52,781 nt of DNA. Source: JAJYSO01 sp964451785. GTDB lineage: Bacteria > Bacteroidota > Bacteroidia > Flavobacteriales > Flavobacteriaceae. Made by a program: the position numbers and the translations under genes. The notes under the pieces were generated by a model, which worked only from the letters and a program-made list of their open reading frames with translations, did not search any database and was not told the DNA's origin. This document shows, in pieces, positions 7,541 to 16,650 of this stretch. Location of the stretch: positions 1 through 52,781 of the forward strand of contig CAYVJG010000018.1 in the NCBI GenBank assembly GCA_964451785.1, written 5' to 3'. Position 1 is the stretch's first letter. Every line of letters starts with the position of its first letter.

Positions 7541-8883
7541 TAGTAATCAAATGTTAGACGCTGAGCGCTGGATTCAACTTTAGGAAATTTAAAGTTTTCA
7601 TACACGAGTTGCCCATTGACAAAGGTATGTGAGATGCGCGATTTAAAGGTAGTACCTTCAAAAGGAGACCAACCGCATTTGTAAAAAATATTGTCGGTTT
7701 GAACGGTCCATGGCGCATGTAGATCCACTAAACACAAGTCGGCTTTATAACCTTCGCGAATAAAGCCGCGTTTTTCAACATGATAAATTGTAGCTGGCGC
7801 GTGACACATTTTTTCAACAATAGTTTCAAGCGAAATTTGACCGCGGTGATAAAACTCGAGCATAGCTGGTAACGAATGTTGTACTAAGGGTCCGCCACTA
7901 GGTGCTTTGGTATAAACTTGCGCTTTTTCTTCTTTAGTGTGTGGCGCGTGATCGGTGCCGATTGTGGCTAGGTGTCCGTCTAACAAGCCCTGCATTAATC
8001 CCTTTTGATCTGCTTCGGTTTTAATCGCTGGATTCCATTTAATCAAGGTACCTTTGTCTTTGTAATCACGGTCGTTAAACCAGAGGTGATGCACACATAC
8101 TTCACCAGTAATTTTGCGGTCTTTTAACGGTGTTTCAGCATCGAATAACTCGAGCTCTTTAGCCGTAGAAAGGTGCATGACATGCAAGCGAGCTCCGGTG
8201 CGTTTAGCGCGTTCAACGGTGATTTTGGTAGAGATATAACAAGCTTCTTCACTGCGAATTTTAGGGTGCATTTCAACCGGAATATCATCGCCGTATTGGG
8301 CTTTGTATTCTGCTAAATTGCGGTGAATTGTATCTTGATCTTCGCAGTGCGTGGTGATTAAAACCGGTGATTCTCTAAAGATCGCATCGAGCATATCTTC
8401 ATCATCCACCAGCATATTGCCTGTTGAGCAACCTAAAAACAACTTGATGGCCGGAATGGTTTTAGGATCTAGTTTTTTAATTTCTTCAAGGTTGTCATTG
8501 GCGCCGCCAAAGATAAAAGAGTAGTTAGCTAAAGAAGTTTTGGCAGCAATATCAAATTTTTCTTCTAAGCGCTCAATAGTGGTAGCGTGAGGCTTTGTGT
8601 TTGGCATCTCCATAAACGAAGTAATACCGCCAGCTACAGCTGCTCTAGAGCCGGTGGCTATAGTGGCCTTGTGCGTTAAACCTGGTTCGCGAAAGTGCAC
8701 GTGCTCATCGATAACGCCCGGGAGAAGGTATTTGCCTTCGGCGTCGATAATTTTGACGTCTTGTGCTTTAGCGCTGATGCGTTCGCTGATTTCGACAATC
8801 GTGTCCCCTTCAACGTAAACATCGCCTGAAAAAATTTGCCCTTCGTTGACGATCTTAGCATTTTTAATCAATAACTTCTTCAT
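7540..8883 (-). CDS. pyrC: Dihydroorotase
   Basis: Catalyses reversible cyclisation of N-carbamoyl-L-aspartate to dihydroorotate in pyrimidine synthesis. The 447-residue protein is an amidohydrolase of the class I type. The metal motif DEHVHFREPG gives His61, His63 and substrate-binding Arg65; AIKLFLGCS contains the lysine expected to be carboxylated; THCEDQ, LHVMHLS and the catalytic GTDHAPHT follow. The N-terminal beta-sandwich and the C-terminal FVNGQLVYE strand are complete. The start overlaps the upstream glycosyltransferase stop by four bases (ATGA). The neighbours DPM1-like and DUF4296 are a conserved flavobacterial arrangement. Confidence 0.93.
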   Translation of the reverse strand: MKKLLIKNAKIVNEGQIFSGDVYVEGDTIVEISERISAKAQDVKIIDAEGKYLLPGVIDEHVHFREPGLTHKATIATGSRAAVAGGITSFMEMPNTKPHATTIERLEEKFDIAAKTSLANYSFIFGGANDNLEEIKKLDPKTIPAIKLFLGCSTGNMLVDDEDMLDAIFRESPVLITTHCEDQDTIHRNLAEYKAQYGDDIPVEMHPKIRSEEACYISTKITVERAKRTGARLHVMHLSTAKELELFDAETPLKDRKITGEVCVHHLWFNDRDYKDKGTLIKWNPAIKTEADQKGLMQGLLDGHLATIGTDHAPHTKEEKAQVYTKAPSGGPLVQHSLPAMLEFYHRGQISLETIVEKMCHAPATIYHVEKRGFIREGYKADLCLVDLHAPWTVQTDNIFYKCGWSPFEGTTFKSRISHTFVNGQLVYENFKFPKVESSAQRLTFDY

Positions 8884-9608
8884 ATCTCTCTTTTGAATAA
8901 ACTTTTTAGTTTCAACCTGATCACCCCAAAAAAAGCTTCCGAAAAAATCCCCGAGCTCATTTTAGAGGTTCCTTTGGTTCTATTGGTAAAGATAATGGGC
9001 ACTTCCTGTAAGGTAAATCCCAATAACTTTGTTTTAAATTTCATTTCGATTTGAAAGGCATAACCCACAAATTGAATCTTATCTAAGTTGATGCGTTCTA
9101 AAACTTGGCGCTTGTAGCACACAAATCCGGCGGTGGCATCATTGATTTCTAATCCGGTGATAAAACGGACGTATTTTGAGGCAAACCAGCTGAGTAATAC
9201 GCGCTTCATCGGCCAGTTGATGACGTTTATGCCGGTGAGGTAACGCGAGCCTATAGACAGGTCAGCGCCATCTTGTGCACAGGCATCGTAAAGGCGGATT
9301 AAATCTTTTGGATTGTGCGAAAAATCAGCATCCATCTCAAAAATATAGTCGTATTGCTGTTGCAAAGCCCATTTAAATCCGTGAATGTAGGCGGTGCCTA
9401 AACCTGATTTTTCTCGGCGAACTTCCAAAAATAATTCTTGTGGAAATTCGGCTTGTAGGCACTTGACTTTTTCGGCAGTACCGTCAGGTGAATTATCGTC
9501 GACAATAAGAATATGAAAGGCGATATTTTGTTTAAAAACAACTCTAATGAGGTGCTCTATATTTTCAATTTCGTTATAGGTCGGGATAATCACCAGCCGT
9601 TTTTTCAT
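8880..9608 (-). CDS. Polyprenol monophosphomannose synthase-like glycosyltransferase (GT2)
   Basis: A 242-residue GT-A enzyme of the DPM1 type that would transfer a sugar from a nucleotide donor to a polyprenyl phosphate carrier at the inner membrane. Visible motifs are VIIPTYNEIENI, VDDNSPDGTAE, the SGLGTAYIHGFKWAL segment and the metal-binding EMDADFSHNP; INDATAGFVCYKR and the C-terminal GTSKMSSG box are also family hallmarks. It has no C-terminal membrane anchor, as in the soluble bacterial and yeast-type forms. The actual sugar cannot be read from sequence. It heads the operon with dihydroorotase (four-base overlap). Confidence 0.9.
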   Translation of the reverse strand: MKKRLVIIPTYNEIENIEHLIRVVFKQNIAFHILIVDDNSPDGTAEKVKCLQAEFPQELFLEVRREKSGLGTAYIHGFKWALQQQYDYIFEMDADFSHNPKDLIRLYDACAQDGADLSIGSRYLTGINVINWPMKRVLLSWFASKYVRFITGLEINDATAGFVCYKRQVLERINLDKIQFVGYAFQIEMKFKTKLLGFTLQEVPIIFTNRTKGTSKMSSGIFSEAFFGVIRLKLKSLFKREI

Positions 9609-9650
9609 GCCTTGCAGATGGTATAAGTTCTTAAATTGGTTTTCAAATTT

Positions 9651-9683
9651 AAAAAAAGGGTTTCACAGTTCGAAACCCTTTTT
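9651..9683 (-). terminator. Rho-independent terminator downstream of the DksA-like gene
   Basis: AAAAAGGGTTTC/GAAACCCTTTTT with a 7-base loop; read on the reverse strand the stem is followed by a run of T. A second imperfect hairpin (TTAATCGCCTAA/TTAGGCAATTAA) lies at about 9699-9736, nearer the stop codon. Confidence 0.75.
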
Positions 9684-9738
9684 AAATACATTTAATTGTT
9701 TTTTTAATCGCCTAAGAAATAAGTTAGGCAATTAAAAA

Positions 9739-10125
9739 CTAACTTTTCTGCATGTTTTTGGCTTCGATGCTTAAGGTAGCATGAGGCACAAGGCGCAAGC
9801 GCTCTTTGCTAATCAACTTTCCGGTCACGCGGCAAATGCCGTATGATTTGTTATCAATGCGCATGAGTGCTGCTTTGAGGTCACGCATAAAGCGCTCTTG
9901 GCGAATAGCAAATTGATTGTTGGTTTCACGGCTCATGGTGTTGCTACCTTCATCAAAAGATTTGAAAGTTGGAGCGGTGTCATCAGTACCGTTATAGCTT
10001 CCGTTTTTTGAGGCATTTCGATACATTTCAAACTGCTTTTCAGCACTTTTCATTTTCTCTTCTATGATCGCTCTAAATTCTTCTAACTCTTCATCAGAAT
10101 AGCGTTCTTTTAACTCTCTTTTCAT
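9739..10125 (-). CDS. DksA/TraR-family protein with a degenerate zinc-finger
   Basis: A 128-residue protein with the coiled-coil N-terminus (KERYSDEELEEFRAIIEEKM) and globular C-terminus of the DksA/TraR family, which binds the secondary channel of RNA polymerase. The C4 zinc knuckle is reduced to one cysteine: Cys98 in YGICRVTG; Thr101, Ser119 and Ala122 occupy the other metal positions. Cysteine-poor DksA forms are known, so it may fold without zinc. The conserved RLRLVPHATLSIEAKN stretch is otherwise normal. It lies 11 bp downstream of ileS and is probably co-transcribed with it. Whether it responds to ppGpp cannot be seen. Confidence 0.88.
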   Translation of the reverse strand: MKRELKERYSDEELEEFRAIIEEKMKSAEKQFEMYRNASKNGSYNGTDDTAPTFKSFDEGSNTMSRETNNQFAIRQERFMRDLKAALMRIDNKSYGICRVTGKLISKERLRLVPHATLSIEAKNMQKS

Positions 10126-10136
10126 AGTTTTAAGTA

Positions 10137-13100
10137 TTAGTGTTTGTGGAGTGCTAGTTGTGTGTTGATATCATCAAACTCAACGCTTACTCCTGCTTTA
10201 ACTTCATCGACAAAGGCTAAGCTCATCGCTAAAGTTTCGGTCTTAATATACTCTAAATTATCTTCAACTGCAAGTTCAACTTTTCCGTCTTTTTGCACTT
10301 GTAAGTCAATTTTGTCGGTTACTTCTAATCCTGAGTCTTTACGGAGGTTTTGAATGCGGTTAATCAACTCGCGCGCAATACCTTCATTTTTTAGGTTGTC
10401 GTCAATTTCTACATCTAAAGCAACAGTTAAATCGCCATTGCTAGCCACTAGCCAACCTTCGATGTCTTCTGAGGTGATTTCAACATCGTCAAGGATGAGT
10501 TCAAGCGGTTTTTCGTTTACGGTGATGGTCAATTTACCTTCTTTTTCTATAGTCGCAATATCAGCTTGCTCTAGCTGATTGATGGCGGCTACCACAAACT
10601 TCATGTCTTTACCAAAACGCGGTCCGAGTTGGCGGAAGTTAGGTTTGATGGTTTTGACTAAAATACCTGAGGCATCATCGATAAATTCGATTTCTTTGAC
10701 GTTGATTTCTGATTTAATCAATTCAGAAACGGCTTCAATTTCTTGTTTTGTAGCTTCGTCTAGCACCGGAATCATGATGCGTTTTAAAGGCTGACGCACT
10801 TTGATCATTTCTTTTTTACGAAGCGATAAGGCTAGAGAAGAAATTTGTTGAGCACGTTCCATTTTTCGCTCTAAAGTAGTATCGATAAGCGCTTGATTTT
10901 GTTCTGGGAATTGTGATAGGTGAACACTTTCAAAAGTTTCTTTACCAGTCACTTTGTTGAGGTCACTGTACAATTTATCAGTAAAGAACGGTGCAATTGG
11001 AGCGGCTAACTTAGCTATAGTAACCAAACAAGTATACAAGGTTTGGTAAGCTGAAATCTTGTCGACAGCTTGAGCTTCTTGTTTCCAGAAACGGCGACGG
11101 CTCAAACGCACATACCAGTTACTGAGGTTTTCTTGTACAAAGTCAGAAATAGCACGCGCAGCTTTAGTCGGCTCGTAGGTGTTGTAATAAGTGTCAACAC
11201 TGCCAATAAGACTGTGTAATTCTGATAAAATCCAGCGGTCTATCTCAGGGCGATCTTCAATCTTGATGTCGTCTTCAGCATAGGTAAATCCATCGATATT
11301 TGCGTAAAGTGCAAAGAACGAATAGGTGTTGTATAAGGTACCGAAAAATTTACGACTCACCTCACCTATTCCTTCAACATCAAATTTGAGATTATCCCAA
11401 GGGTTAGCATTTGAAATCATATACCAACGCGTGGCATCGGGACCGTATTTGGCTAAGGTTTTAAACGGATCTACGGCATTGCCTAAACGCTTAGACATTT
11501 TTTGACCGTTTTTGTCTAATACCAATCCGTTTGAAACGACATTTTTATAGGCCACATCGTCAAAAACCATAGTGGCAATAGCGTGTAAAGTATAAAACCA
11601 GCCGCGTGTTTGATCTACCCCTTCGGCAATGAAATCAGCTTGACGCTTAACACTTTCGACGATTTCTTTGTTTTCAAATGGATAATGCCATTGCGCCGTA
11701 GGCATAGAACCTGAATCAAACCAAACATCAATCAAATCTGGCTCGCGATACATCAGTTTTCCTGAAGGCGAAACTAAGGTGATTTTATCGACTACATTTT
11801 TGTGTAAATCGACTTTCTCATAGTTCTCTTCACTCATATCACCAACAGTAAAGTCAGCAAAGATATCAGCTTCTAAAACGCCAGCTTCAACGGCTTTTTG
11901 CATTTCTGATTTAAGTTCAGCTATTGAGCCTATAATCAGTTCTTCTTTGCCGTCTTCGGTACGCCAAATTGGCAATGGTGTGCCCCAAAAACGAGAACGC
12001 GATAGGTTCCAATCATTCGCATTGGCTAACCAGTTACCAAATCGGCCTTCACCGGTTGATTTTGGTTTCCAGTTAATGCCTTCGTTGAGTTGGTGCATGC
12101 GCTCGCGAATTTCAGGTACTTTGATAAACCATGAATCGAGCGGATAATATAAAATAGGCTTGTCCGTACGCCAACAGTTTGGATAACTGTGCAGGTGTTT
12201 CTGAACGTTAAAGGCCTTGTTTTCTTCTTTGAGTTGGATAGCAATTTCGACATCGACAGATTTCTCCGGCATTTTGTCGTCATCGTAATACGCATTTTTG
12301 ACATACTTGCCGGCGTATTCTTTCATTTCAGGTCGGAAACGCCCTTGTAAATCAACAAGAGGTACCGGATTGTCATTTTCATCTTTGACTAACATTGGCG
12401 GTACTGCAGGGGTAGCTTCTTTGGCTACTTTGGCATCGTCAGCTCCAAAAGTAGGGGCTGTATGTACGATTCCTGTACCGTCTTCGGTAGTAACAAAATC
12501 ACCGGCGATAACTCTAAACGCATTTTCAGGATGTTCATATGGCAAAGCATACGGCATCAATTGTTCATAAGTAATCCCTACTAATTCTGTGCCTTTTAAG
12601 CTGTCAACTACTAAATAAGGGATTTTTTTGTTTCCTTCGTTGTAGGCTGCCAGCGCTTCTTCGGTTTCTACAGCTTCAAACTTGCGACCGAAGTTGGTCG
12701 TCACTAAGTTTTTAGCTAAGATTAATGTAACGGGTTTAAACGTGTATTGGTTGTATGTTTTGACAACGACGTAATCAATTTTTTTACCAACCGTTAAAGC
12801 GGTATTTGACGGTAAAGTCCACGGAGTGGTTGTCCAAGCGATAAAATGCAAATTAGCATAGGCTTTTAAACGCTCAGGTAAGTGATCTGCTTTGACTTTA
12901 AATTGAGCCGTTATGGTGGTATCAGTGACATCTTGATATGTGCCAGGCTGATTGAGTTCATGCGAACTTAATCCCGTACCGGCTTTAGGCGAATAGGGTT
13001 GAATGGTATAGCCTTTGTACATCAGCCCTTTTTTATAAATTTGAGCTAATAAGTACCAGATACTTTCCATGTATTTAGGCTTGTAGGTAACATAAGGATC

Positions 13101-13541
13101 GTTCATATCTACCCAATAGCCCATTTTTTCAGTCAAGTCTGTCCAGATGCCGGTATAGCGCATCACCGCTTTTTTACAAGCAGCGTTGTAGTCTTCAACT
13201 GATATTTTTTTACCGATATCTTCTTTAGTGATGCCGAGTTCTTTTTCAACACCGAGTTCTACAGGTAAGCCATGCGTATCCCAGCCGGCTTTACGGCTCA
13301 CTTGATAGCCTTTTTGTGTTTTATAGCGGCAAAAAATATCTTTAATAGAACGGGCCATAACGTGGTGAATCCCCGGTAAGCCGTTGGCTGATGGAGGACC
13401 TTCAAAAAATACGAAAGGTTTATTGCCTTCACGCGAGGTAATACTTTTTTCAAAAATATCGTGTTCTTTCCAATAGCTGAGGATTTCATCAGCAATGGTT
13501 GGCAAGGCAAGGCCGTTATATTCAGAAAATTTATTGCTCAT
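10137..13541 (-). CDS. ileS: Isoleucine--tRNA ligase
   Basis: Class I aminoacyl-tRNA synthetase charging tRNA-Ile, 1134 residues from the ATG at 13541 (MSNKFSEYNGL). Five upstream codons (MNFSI) are also open but not typical. The HIGH-type motif lies in GLPGIHHVMARS, the editing CP1 domain follows with TTPWTLPSNTAL and GTGIVHTAPTFG, and the KMSKR loop in GQKMSKRLGN. The C-terminal region is of the long type-2 (eukaryote-like) IleRS form, without the zinc-finger tail of the E. coli type. Type-2 enzymes are often less sensitive to mupirocin; that is family knowledge and not shown here. It is followed by the DksA-like gene. Confidence 0.95.
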   Translation of the reverse strand: MSNKFSEYNGLALPTIADEILSYWKEHDIFEKSITSREGNKPFVFFEGPPSANGLPGIHHVMARSIKDIFCRYKTQKGYQVSRKAGWDTHGLPVELGVEKELGITKEDIGKKISVEDYNAACKKAVMRYTGIWTDLTEKMGYWVDMNDPYVTYKPKYMESIWYLLAQIYKKGLMYKGYTIQPYSPKAGTGLSSHELNQPGTYQDVTDTTITAQFKVKADHLPERLKAYANLHFIAWTTTPWTLPSNTALTVGKKIDYVVVKTYNQYTFKPVTLILAKNLVTTNFGRKFEAVETEEALAAYNEGNKKIPYLVVDSLKGTELVGITYEQLMPYALPYEHPENAFRVIAGDFVTTEDGTGIVHTAPTFGADDAKVAKEATPAVPPMLVKDENDNPVPLVDLQGRFRPEMKEYAGKYVKNAYYDDDKMPEKSVDVEIAIQLKEENKAFNVQKHLHSYPNCWRTDKPILYYPLDSWFIKVPEIRERMHQLNEGINWKPKSTGEGRFGNWLANANDWNLSRSRFWGTPLPIWRTEDGKEELIIGSIAELKSEMQKAVEAGVLEADIFADFTVGDMSEENYEKVDLHKNVVDKITLVSPSGKLMYREPDLIDVWFDSGSMPTAQWHYPFENKEIVESVKRQADFIAEGVDQTRGWFYTLHAIATMVFDDVAYKNVVSNGLVLDKNGQKMSKRLGNAVDPFKTLAKYGPDATRWYMISNANPWDNLKFDVEGIGEVSRKFFGTLYNTYSFFALYANIDGFTYAEDDIKIEDRPEIDRWILSELHSLIGSVDTYYNTYEPTKAARAISDFVQENLSNWYVRLSRRRFWKQEAQAVDKISAYQTLYTCLVTIAKLAAPIAPFFTDKLYSDLNKVTGKETFESVHLSQFPEQNQALIDTTLERKMERAQQISSLALSLRKKEMIKVRQPLKRIMIPVLDEATKQEIEAVSELIKSEINVKEIEFIDDASGILVKTIKPNFRQLGPRFGKDMKFVVAAINQLEQADIATIEKEGKLTITVNEKPLELILDDVEITSEDIEGWLVASNGDLTVALDVEIDDNLKNEGIARELINRIQNLRKDSGLEVTDKIDLQVQKDGKVELAVEDNLEYIKTETLAMSLAFVDEVKAGVSVEFDDINTQLALHKH

Positions 13542-13774
13542 AATGCTAAAATTCAAACGATTCGCGAAATTAATGATTTTTATTAAACCAACCGTCTTTT
13601 ACTATTAAAAACAGGTTAAGGATTCTCGTTTTGTGGTATTTAATGTTTTTAAATACAATCTGTCTCTCTGCTGAAATCACTAAAAATCACAGATTACTTT
13701 ATTTTTTTTAAATCGAAATCTGTTCTGATATTATTTTATTAGCTATCTTTATAACAACGATTAAACTAAAGCTT

Positions 13775-14203
13775 ATGTCATTTACCGATTTATTTGATTC
13801 AGGATCTCACGTTAGAAATTTTACACATTTTGCTTCCTTGGTAAACTTGGCAGCTGTTGATGGCGCTATTAATGCCGAAGAAGAGGCAGTCTTGAAACGC
13901 GTTGCTCACAACTTAGATATCAGTGATGCTGATTATAAAAAGGCGATGGAAAATCCTAACAAGTTTCCCGTAAATCCGCCTAACACAAATATGGAACGCT
14001 TGGAACGTCTATACGATTTGTTACGCGTGATATTTGCTGACCGAAAAATGACCCCTAAAGAATTCGACTTGTTAAAAAAATATGCCATAGCTCTAGGCTT
14101 TTCTTCTGAAGATTCTAAAGAGGTTTTGGAACGCTCAATTCGAATTTTAGGTGGCGATATGAATTTTGAAGATTACATTTATTTATTGCGTAAACGTTCT
14201 TAG
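13775..14203 (+). CDS. TerB-family protein
   Basis: A 142-residue helical protein with the TerB/DUF533-like signature: NFTHFASLVNLAAVDGAINAE, followed by ISDADYKKAMENP and later VIFADRKMTPKEFDLLKKYA with the acidic positions expected for metal binding. There is no signal peptide or membrane segment, so it is cytoplasmic. TerB proteins associate with tellurite-resistance and stress modules in some bacteria, but this solitary form is found in many Flavobacteriaceae without other ter genes, and its role is unknown. It is divergent from ileS, with a 230-bp spacer between the starts. Confidence 0.7.
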   Translation: MSFTDLFDSGSHVRNFTHFASLVNLAAVDGAINAEEEAVLKRVAHNLDISDADYKKAMENPNKFPVNPPNTNMERLERLYDLLRVIFADRKMTPKEFDLLKKYAIALGFSSEDSKEVLERSIRILGGDMNFEDYIYLLRKRS

Positions 14204-14453
14204 TGCAATGAGGTTTTTTGGTTCTATGTTTTTTTGAGTGGGTTAACTTATAGACTCTAGATACTCCATTTATCAACCCTTTCTCAACTCAAAGTTAATA
14301 GGAAAAAATATTCTTCATAGATTCATTAGAATCTAAAGTTTAGGGGAGTGTGACAAATTGGATGCTAGTGAATTTTGTATTTAGGTATGTGAAATGCTAC
14401 ACTTTATTTATTGGAATATTAGAGTGATATATGACGGTTTACAAAAAATAATA

Positions 14454-14582
14454 ATACCGTATGGATAAATTAAATAGTACAATTTTGACTTTGTCTCATT
14501 GTACTAGTAATTTATGAACCACGGTATTATACCTACAAAAGATATTATAAATCGGACTAAAAAATAATTCTAATTGGTATAA
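14454..14582 (+). repeat. Repeat family A, complete copy 1 (modules A + B)
   Basis: Module A (14454-14527) starts ATACCGT and ends ACGGTAT; inside, TAAATTAAATAGTACAAT pairs with ATTGTACTAGTAATTTA around an ACTTTGTCTC loop. Module B (14527-14582) is bounded by TTATACC and GGTATAA. Complete reverse copies lie at about 35539-35657 and 39357-39485. Confidence 0.85.
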
Positions 14583-14841
14583 CTTGTATAATCGCTTTGT
14601 TGTTGAACCCTCTTCGGGGTTCAGTAAGGGGATACATTACCTTACCCTATACTGCACTTCGCTTGTACAGGGTTAATCACATTAAAGGCCTTCAGCCTTT
14701 TATAGAATATTTACAACCAACCATGTAATGGTTGAATATGGTTAACCCCGAGTGCAACTCGGGGTACTAAAATTACCGTATCTCACAGAACTACGAAGTA
14801 GTTCAACAATAACGATTGTAGTAAAATAACTCCGAAACTTG
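14583..14841 (+). repeat. Repeat family B, full copy (hairpin-rich, about 250 bp)
   Basis: A series of short hairpins: GAACCCTCTTCGGGGTTC, CTGCACTTCGCTTGTACAGG, AAAGGCCTTCAGCCTTTT, CCCCGAGTGCAACTCGGGG and GAACTACGAAGTAGTTC. The order and most bases match 22308-22557. No open frame of note. It directly abuts the family A copy. The preceding bases 14204-14453 hold no gene that I can support. Confidence 0.8.
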
Positions 14842-14937
14842 TGTCAGGATTAAAATACTAGTTACTTGCCTATTTATTACGCTAATAGTTTTTCTCTTCT
14901 TAAAAAAAACAGGTAAAACTGACAGTTTTTTTGACCT

Positions 14938-14990
14938 AGTTGATAAAAAAATGCCTTGAAAATTCTCTGACTTCAAGGCATTTTTATCAA
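14938..14990. terminator. Bidirectional terminator downstream of fbp
   Basis: TTGATAAAAAAATGCCTTGAA and TTCAAGGCATTTTTATCAA form a long stem with an 11-base loop and A/T runs on both sides. It would terminate fbp on the reverse strand. Confidence 0.75.
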
Positions 14991-15009
14991 CTTGATAACA
15001 TTTTTAGGA

Positions 15010-16005
15010 TTACATAAATTCTTCTGCTTTTTCAACCATCTCTTTGTTGCCACAGAAAAAAGGAACGCGTTGATGCAATTCTGTAGGCTGAATGTCCATG
15101 ACGCGCTGAAAACCATCACTGGCTTTTCCGCCTGCTTGTTCAGCGATAAAAGCTATAGGATTGCACTCGTAAAGCAAGCGCAGTTTTCCATTTTTATATT
15201 TTGAACTTTGCGGATAGATATAAATCCCACCTTTTAAAATATTGCGATGCATATCGGCAACTAATGACCCGATGTAACGCGAGGTGTAAGGACGATTTTC
15301 TTCTTCTGCTTGACAGTATTTGATATAATCTTTTACCCCTTGAGGAAAATGTATATAATTCCCTTCATTGATAGAATAAATATGGCCTTCATCAGGAAAT
15401 TTCATGTTGGGATGCGAGAGATAATAAGTGCCAATAGCCGGATTTAAAGTAAACCCGTTCACGCCGTGCCCTGTGGTATATACAATCATAGTTGAGGTGC
15501 CGTAAATGATGTATCCTGCAGCTACTTGCTGATTGCCGGGCTGTAAAAAATCATCAAGAGTCACCGGGGTGCCGATTGGGGTGATGCGTCTGTAAATCGA
15601 AAAAATAGTTCCTACAGAAACATTGACATCGATGTTTGAACTGCCGTCAAGCGGATCCATCATCACCACATATTTGTTTTTGTTGTCGTTGTGCTGACCT
15701 CTGATTTCGATAAAATCATCATTTTCCTCTGAGGCTATCCCACAAACAATTTCGCGATTGGTTAAGGTCTGAATAAACTTTTCATTGGCGTAAACATCTA
15801 GCTTTTGCTGTTCTTCACCTTGTATATTAGTGTCGCCTACAGCACCTAAAATATCTACTAATCCCGCCTTATTTACTTCGTGATTAACTACTTTTGCTGC
15901 TAAGCGTATTGAGTGAATCAGTTTGGAGAGCTCGCCTGTAGAATAGTCGAAGGATTCTTGGTGTTCAATAATGAATTCACCTAAGGTTTGGTTTTTTTTG
16001 ACCAT
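15010..16005 (-). CDS. fbp: Fructose-1,6-bisphosphatase, class I
   Basis: Gluconeogenic enzyme hydrolysing fructose-1,6-bisphosphate to fructose-6-phosphate, 331 residues, which is the usual class I length. The metal and substrate signature DPLDGSSNID spans residues 117-126; CGIASEEND supplies upstream acidic ligands; YIGSLVADMHRNILKGGIYIYP and the C-terminal RLLYECNPIAFIAEQAGG with the lysine of KASDG complete the active site. It is monocistronic here, ending at a strong terminator and preceded by two -7-like boxes. The frame start MVKKNQTLGEFI agrees with family N-termini. Confidence 0.95.
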   Translation of the reverse strand: MVKKNQTLGEFIIEHQESFDYSTGELSKLIHSIRLAAKVVNHEVNKAGLVDILGAVGDTNIQGEEQQKLDVYANEKFIQTLTNREIVCGIASEENDDFIEIRGQHNDNKNKYVVMMDPLDGSSNIDVNVSVGTIFSIYRRITPIGTPVTLDDFLQPGNQQVAAGYIIYGTSTMIVYTTGHGVNGFTLNPAIGTYYLSHPNMKFPDEGHIYSINEGNYIHFPQGVKDYIKYCQAEEENRPYTSRYIGSLVADMHRNILKGGIYIYPQSSKYKNGKLRLLYECNPIAFIAEQAGGKASDGFQRVMDIQPTELHQRVPFFCGNKEMVEKAEEFM

Positions 16006-16033
16006 TGGTTGGTGGTGTTGATTAATTGAGATA

Positions 16034-16050
16034 CAAAAATAACAAAAATA
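16034..16050 (-). promoter_or_regulatory. Tandem TAnnTTTG boxes upstream of fbp
   Basis: On the reverse strand two copies of TATTTTTG (16043-16050 and 16034-16041) lie 29-45 bases before the fbp start. Either could serve as the -7 element. Confidence 0.45.
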
Positions 16051-16090
16051 CGTTCTGATTTTAGTTTTAACTTTTATTTAAATAAATCAC

Positions 16091-16570
16091 ATGGATTTTA
16101 CCATTCGTTTAGCGCGTCCTGAAGACATGGAAGCCGTATATAGCTTGATTAAAGCCTTGGCTGAATATGAAAAAGAACCGGATGCTGTCGATATTTCTCC
16201 CGAAATTTTACGTCGCGATGGCTTTGGAAACTCCCCTTTGTTTAGCTGTTTTGTAGCCGAATCTGAATCTGAAGGCGTTTGTGGCATGGCCTTGTTTTAC
16301 AAACGTTATTCTACTTGGAAAGGCCAAACTATTCACCTTGAAGATTTAGTAGTTAGAGAAGATTTGCGCCGCAGTGGTATTGGTAAAGCTTTGCTGAAAC
16401 AAGTGATTGCACATGCCGATGAGCAAGGTGTTAAACGTTTAGAATGGGCTTGCTTGCATTGGAATACACCAGCCTTAGAACTCTACCGCCAAACTGGCGC
16501 TCATATAGCTGAAGATTGGGATGTGATTCAATTGTCTTCGACTGATTTTCAACAGTTCTTAAAAAATTAA
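16091..16570 (+). CDS. GNAT-family N-acetyltransferase (SAT-like)
   Basis: A 159-residue acyl-CoA-dependent acetyltransferase. Motif A is clear in LEDLVVREDLRRSGIGKALLK, whose RRSGIG loop binds the acetyl-CoA pyrophosphate; the end has WNTPALELYRQTGAHIAEDW, motif B. The overall layout (FTIRLARPEDMEAVYSLIKAL at the start, LFYKRYSTWKGQTIHLEDL) resembles the spermidine/spermine and thialysine acetyltransferase group. The substrate is therefore likely a small amine, but this is inference. It is divergent from fbp with an 85-bp shared upstream region and is followed by dusB after 80 bp. Confidence 0.85.
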   Translation: MDFTIRLARPEDMEAVYSLIKALAEYEKEPDAVDISPEILRRDGFGNSPLFSCFVAESESEGVCGMALFYKRYSTWKGQTIHLEDLVVREDLRRSGIGKALLKQVIAHADEQGVKRLEWACLHWNTPALELYRQTGAHIAEDWDVIQLSSTDFQQFLKN

Positions 16571-16625
16571 ATACCTGATAATCAATAAAAACATAAAGCC
16601 TAAACAAGAAAGCATCTATTTTGTG

Positions 16626-16633
16626 TAATTTTG
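16626..16633 (+). promoter_or_regulatory. TAnnTTTG -7 box of dusB
   Basis: TAATTTTG lies 18 bases before the TTG start at 16651, implying a very short leader. It fits the consensus and helps fix the start. Confidence 0.5.
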
Positions 16634-16650
16634 CAAAAAAATAAATTGAT

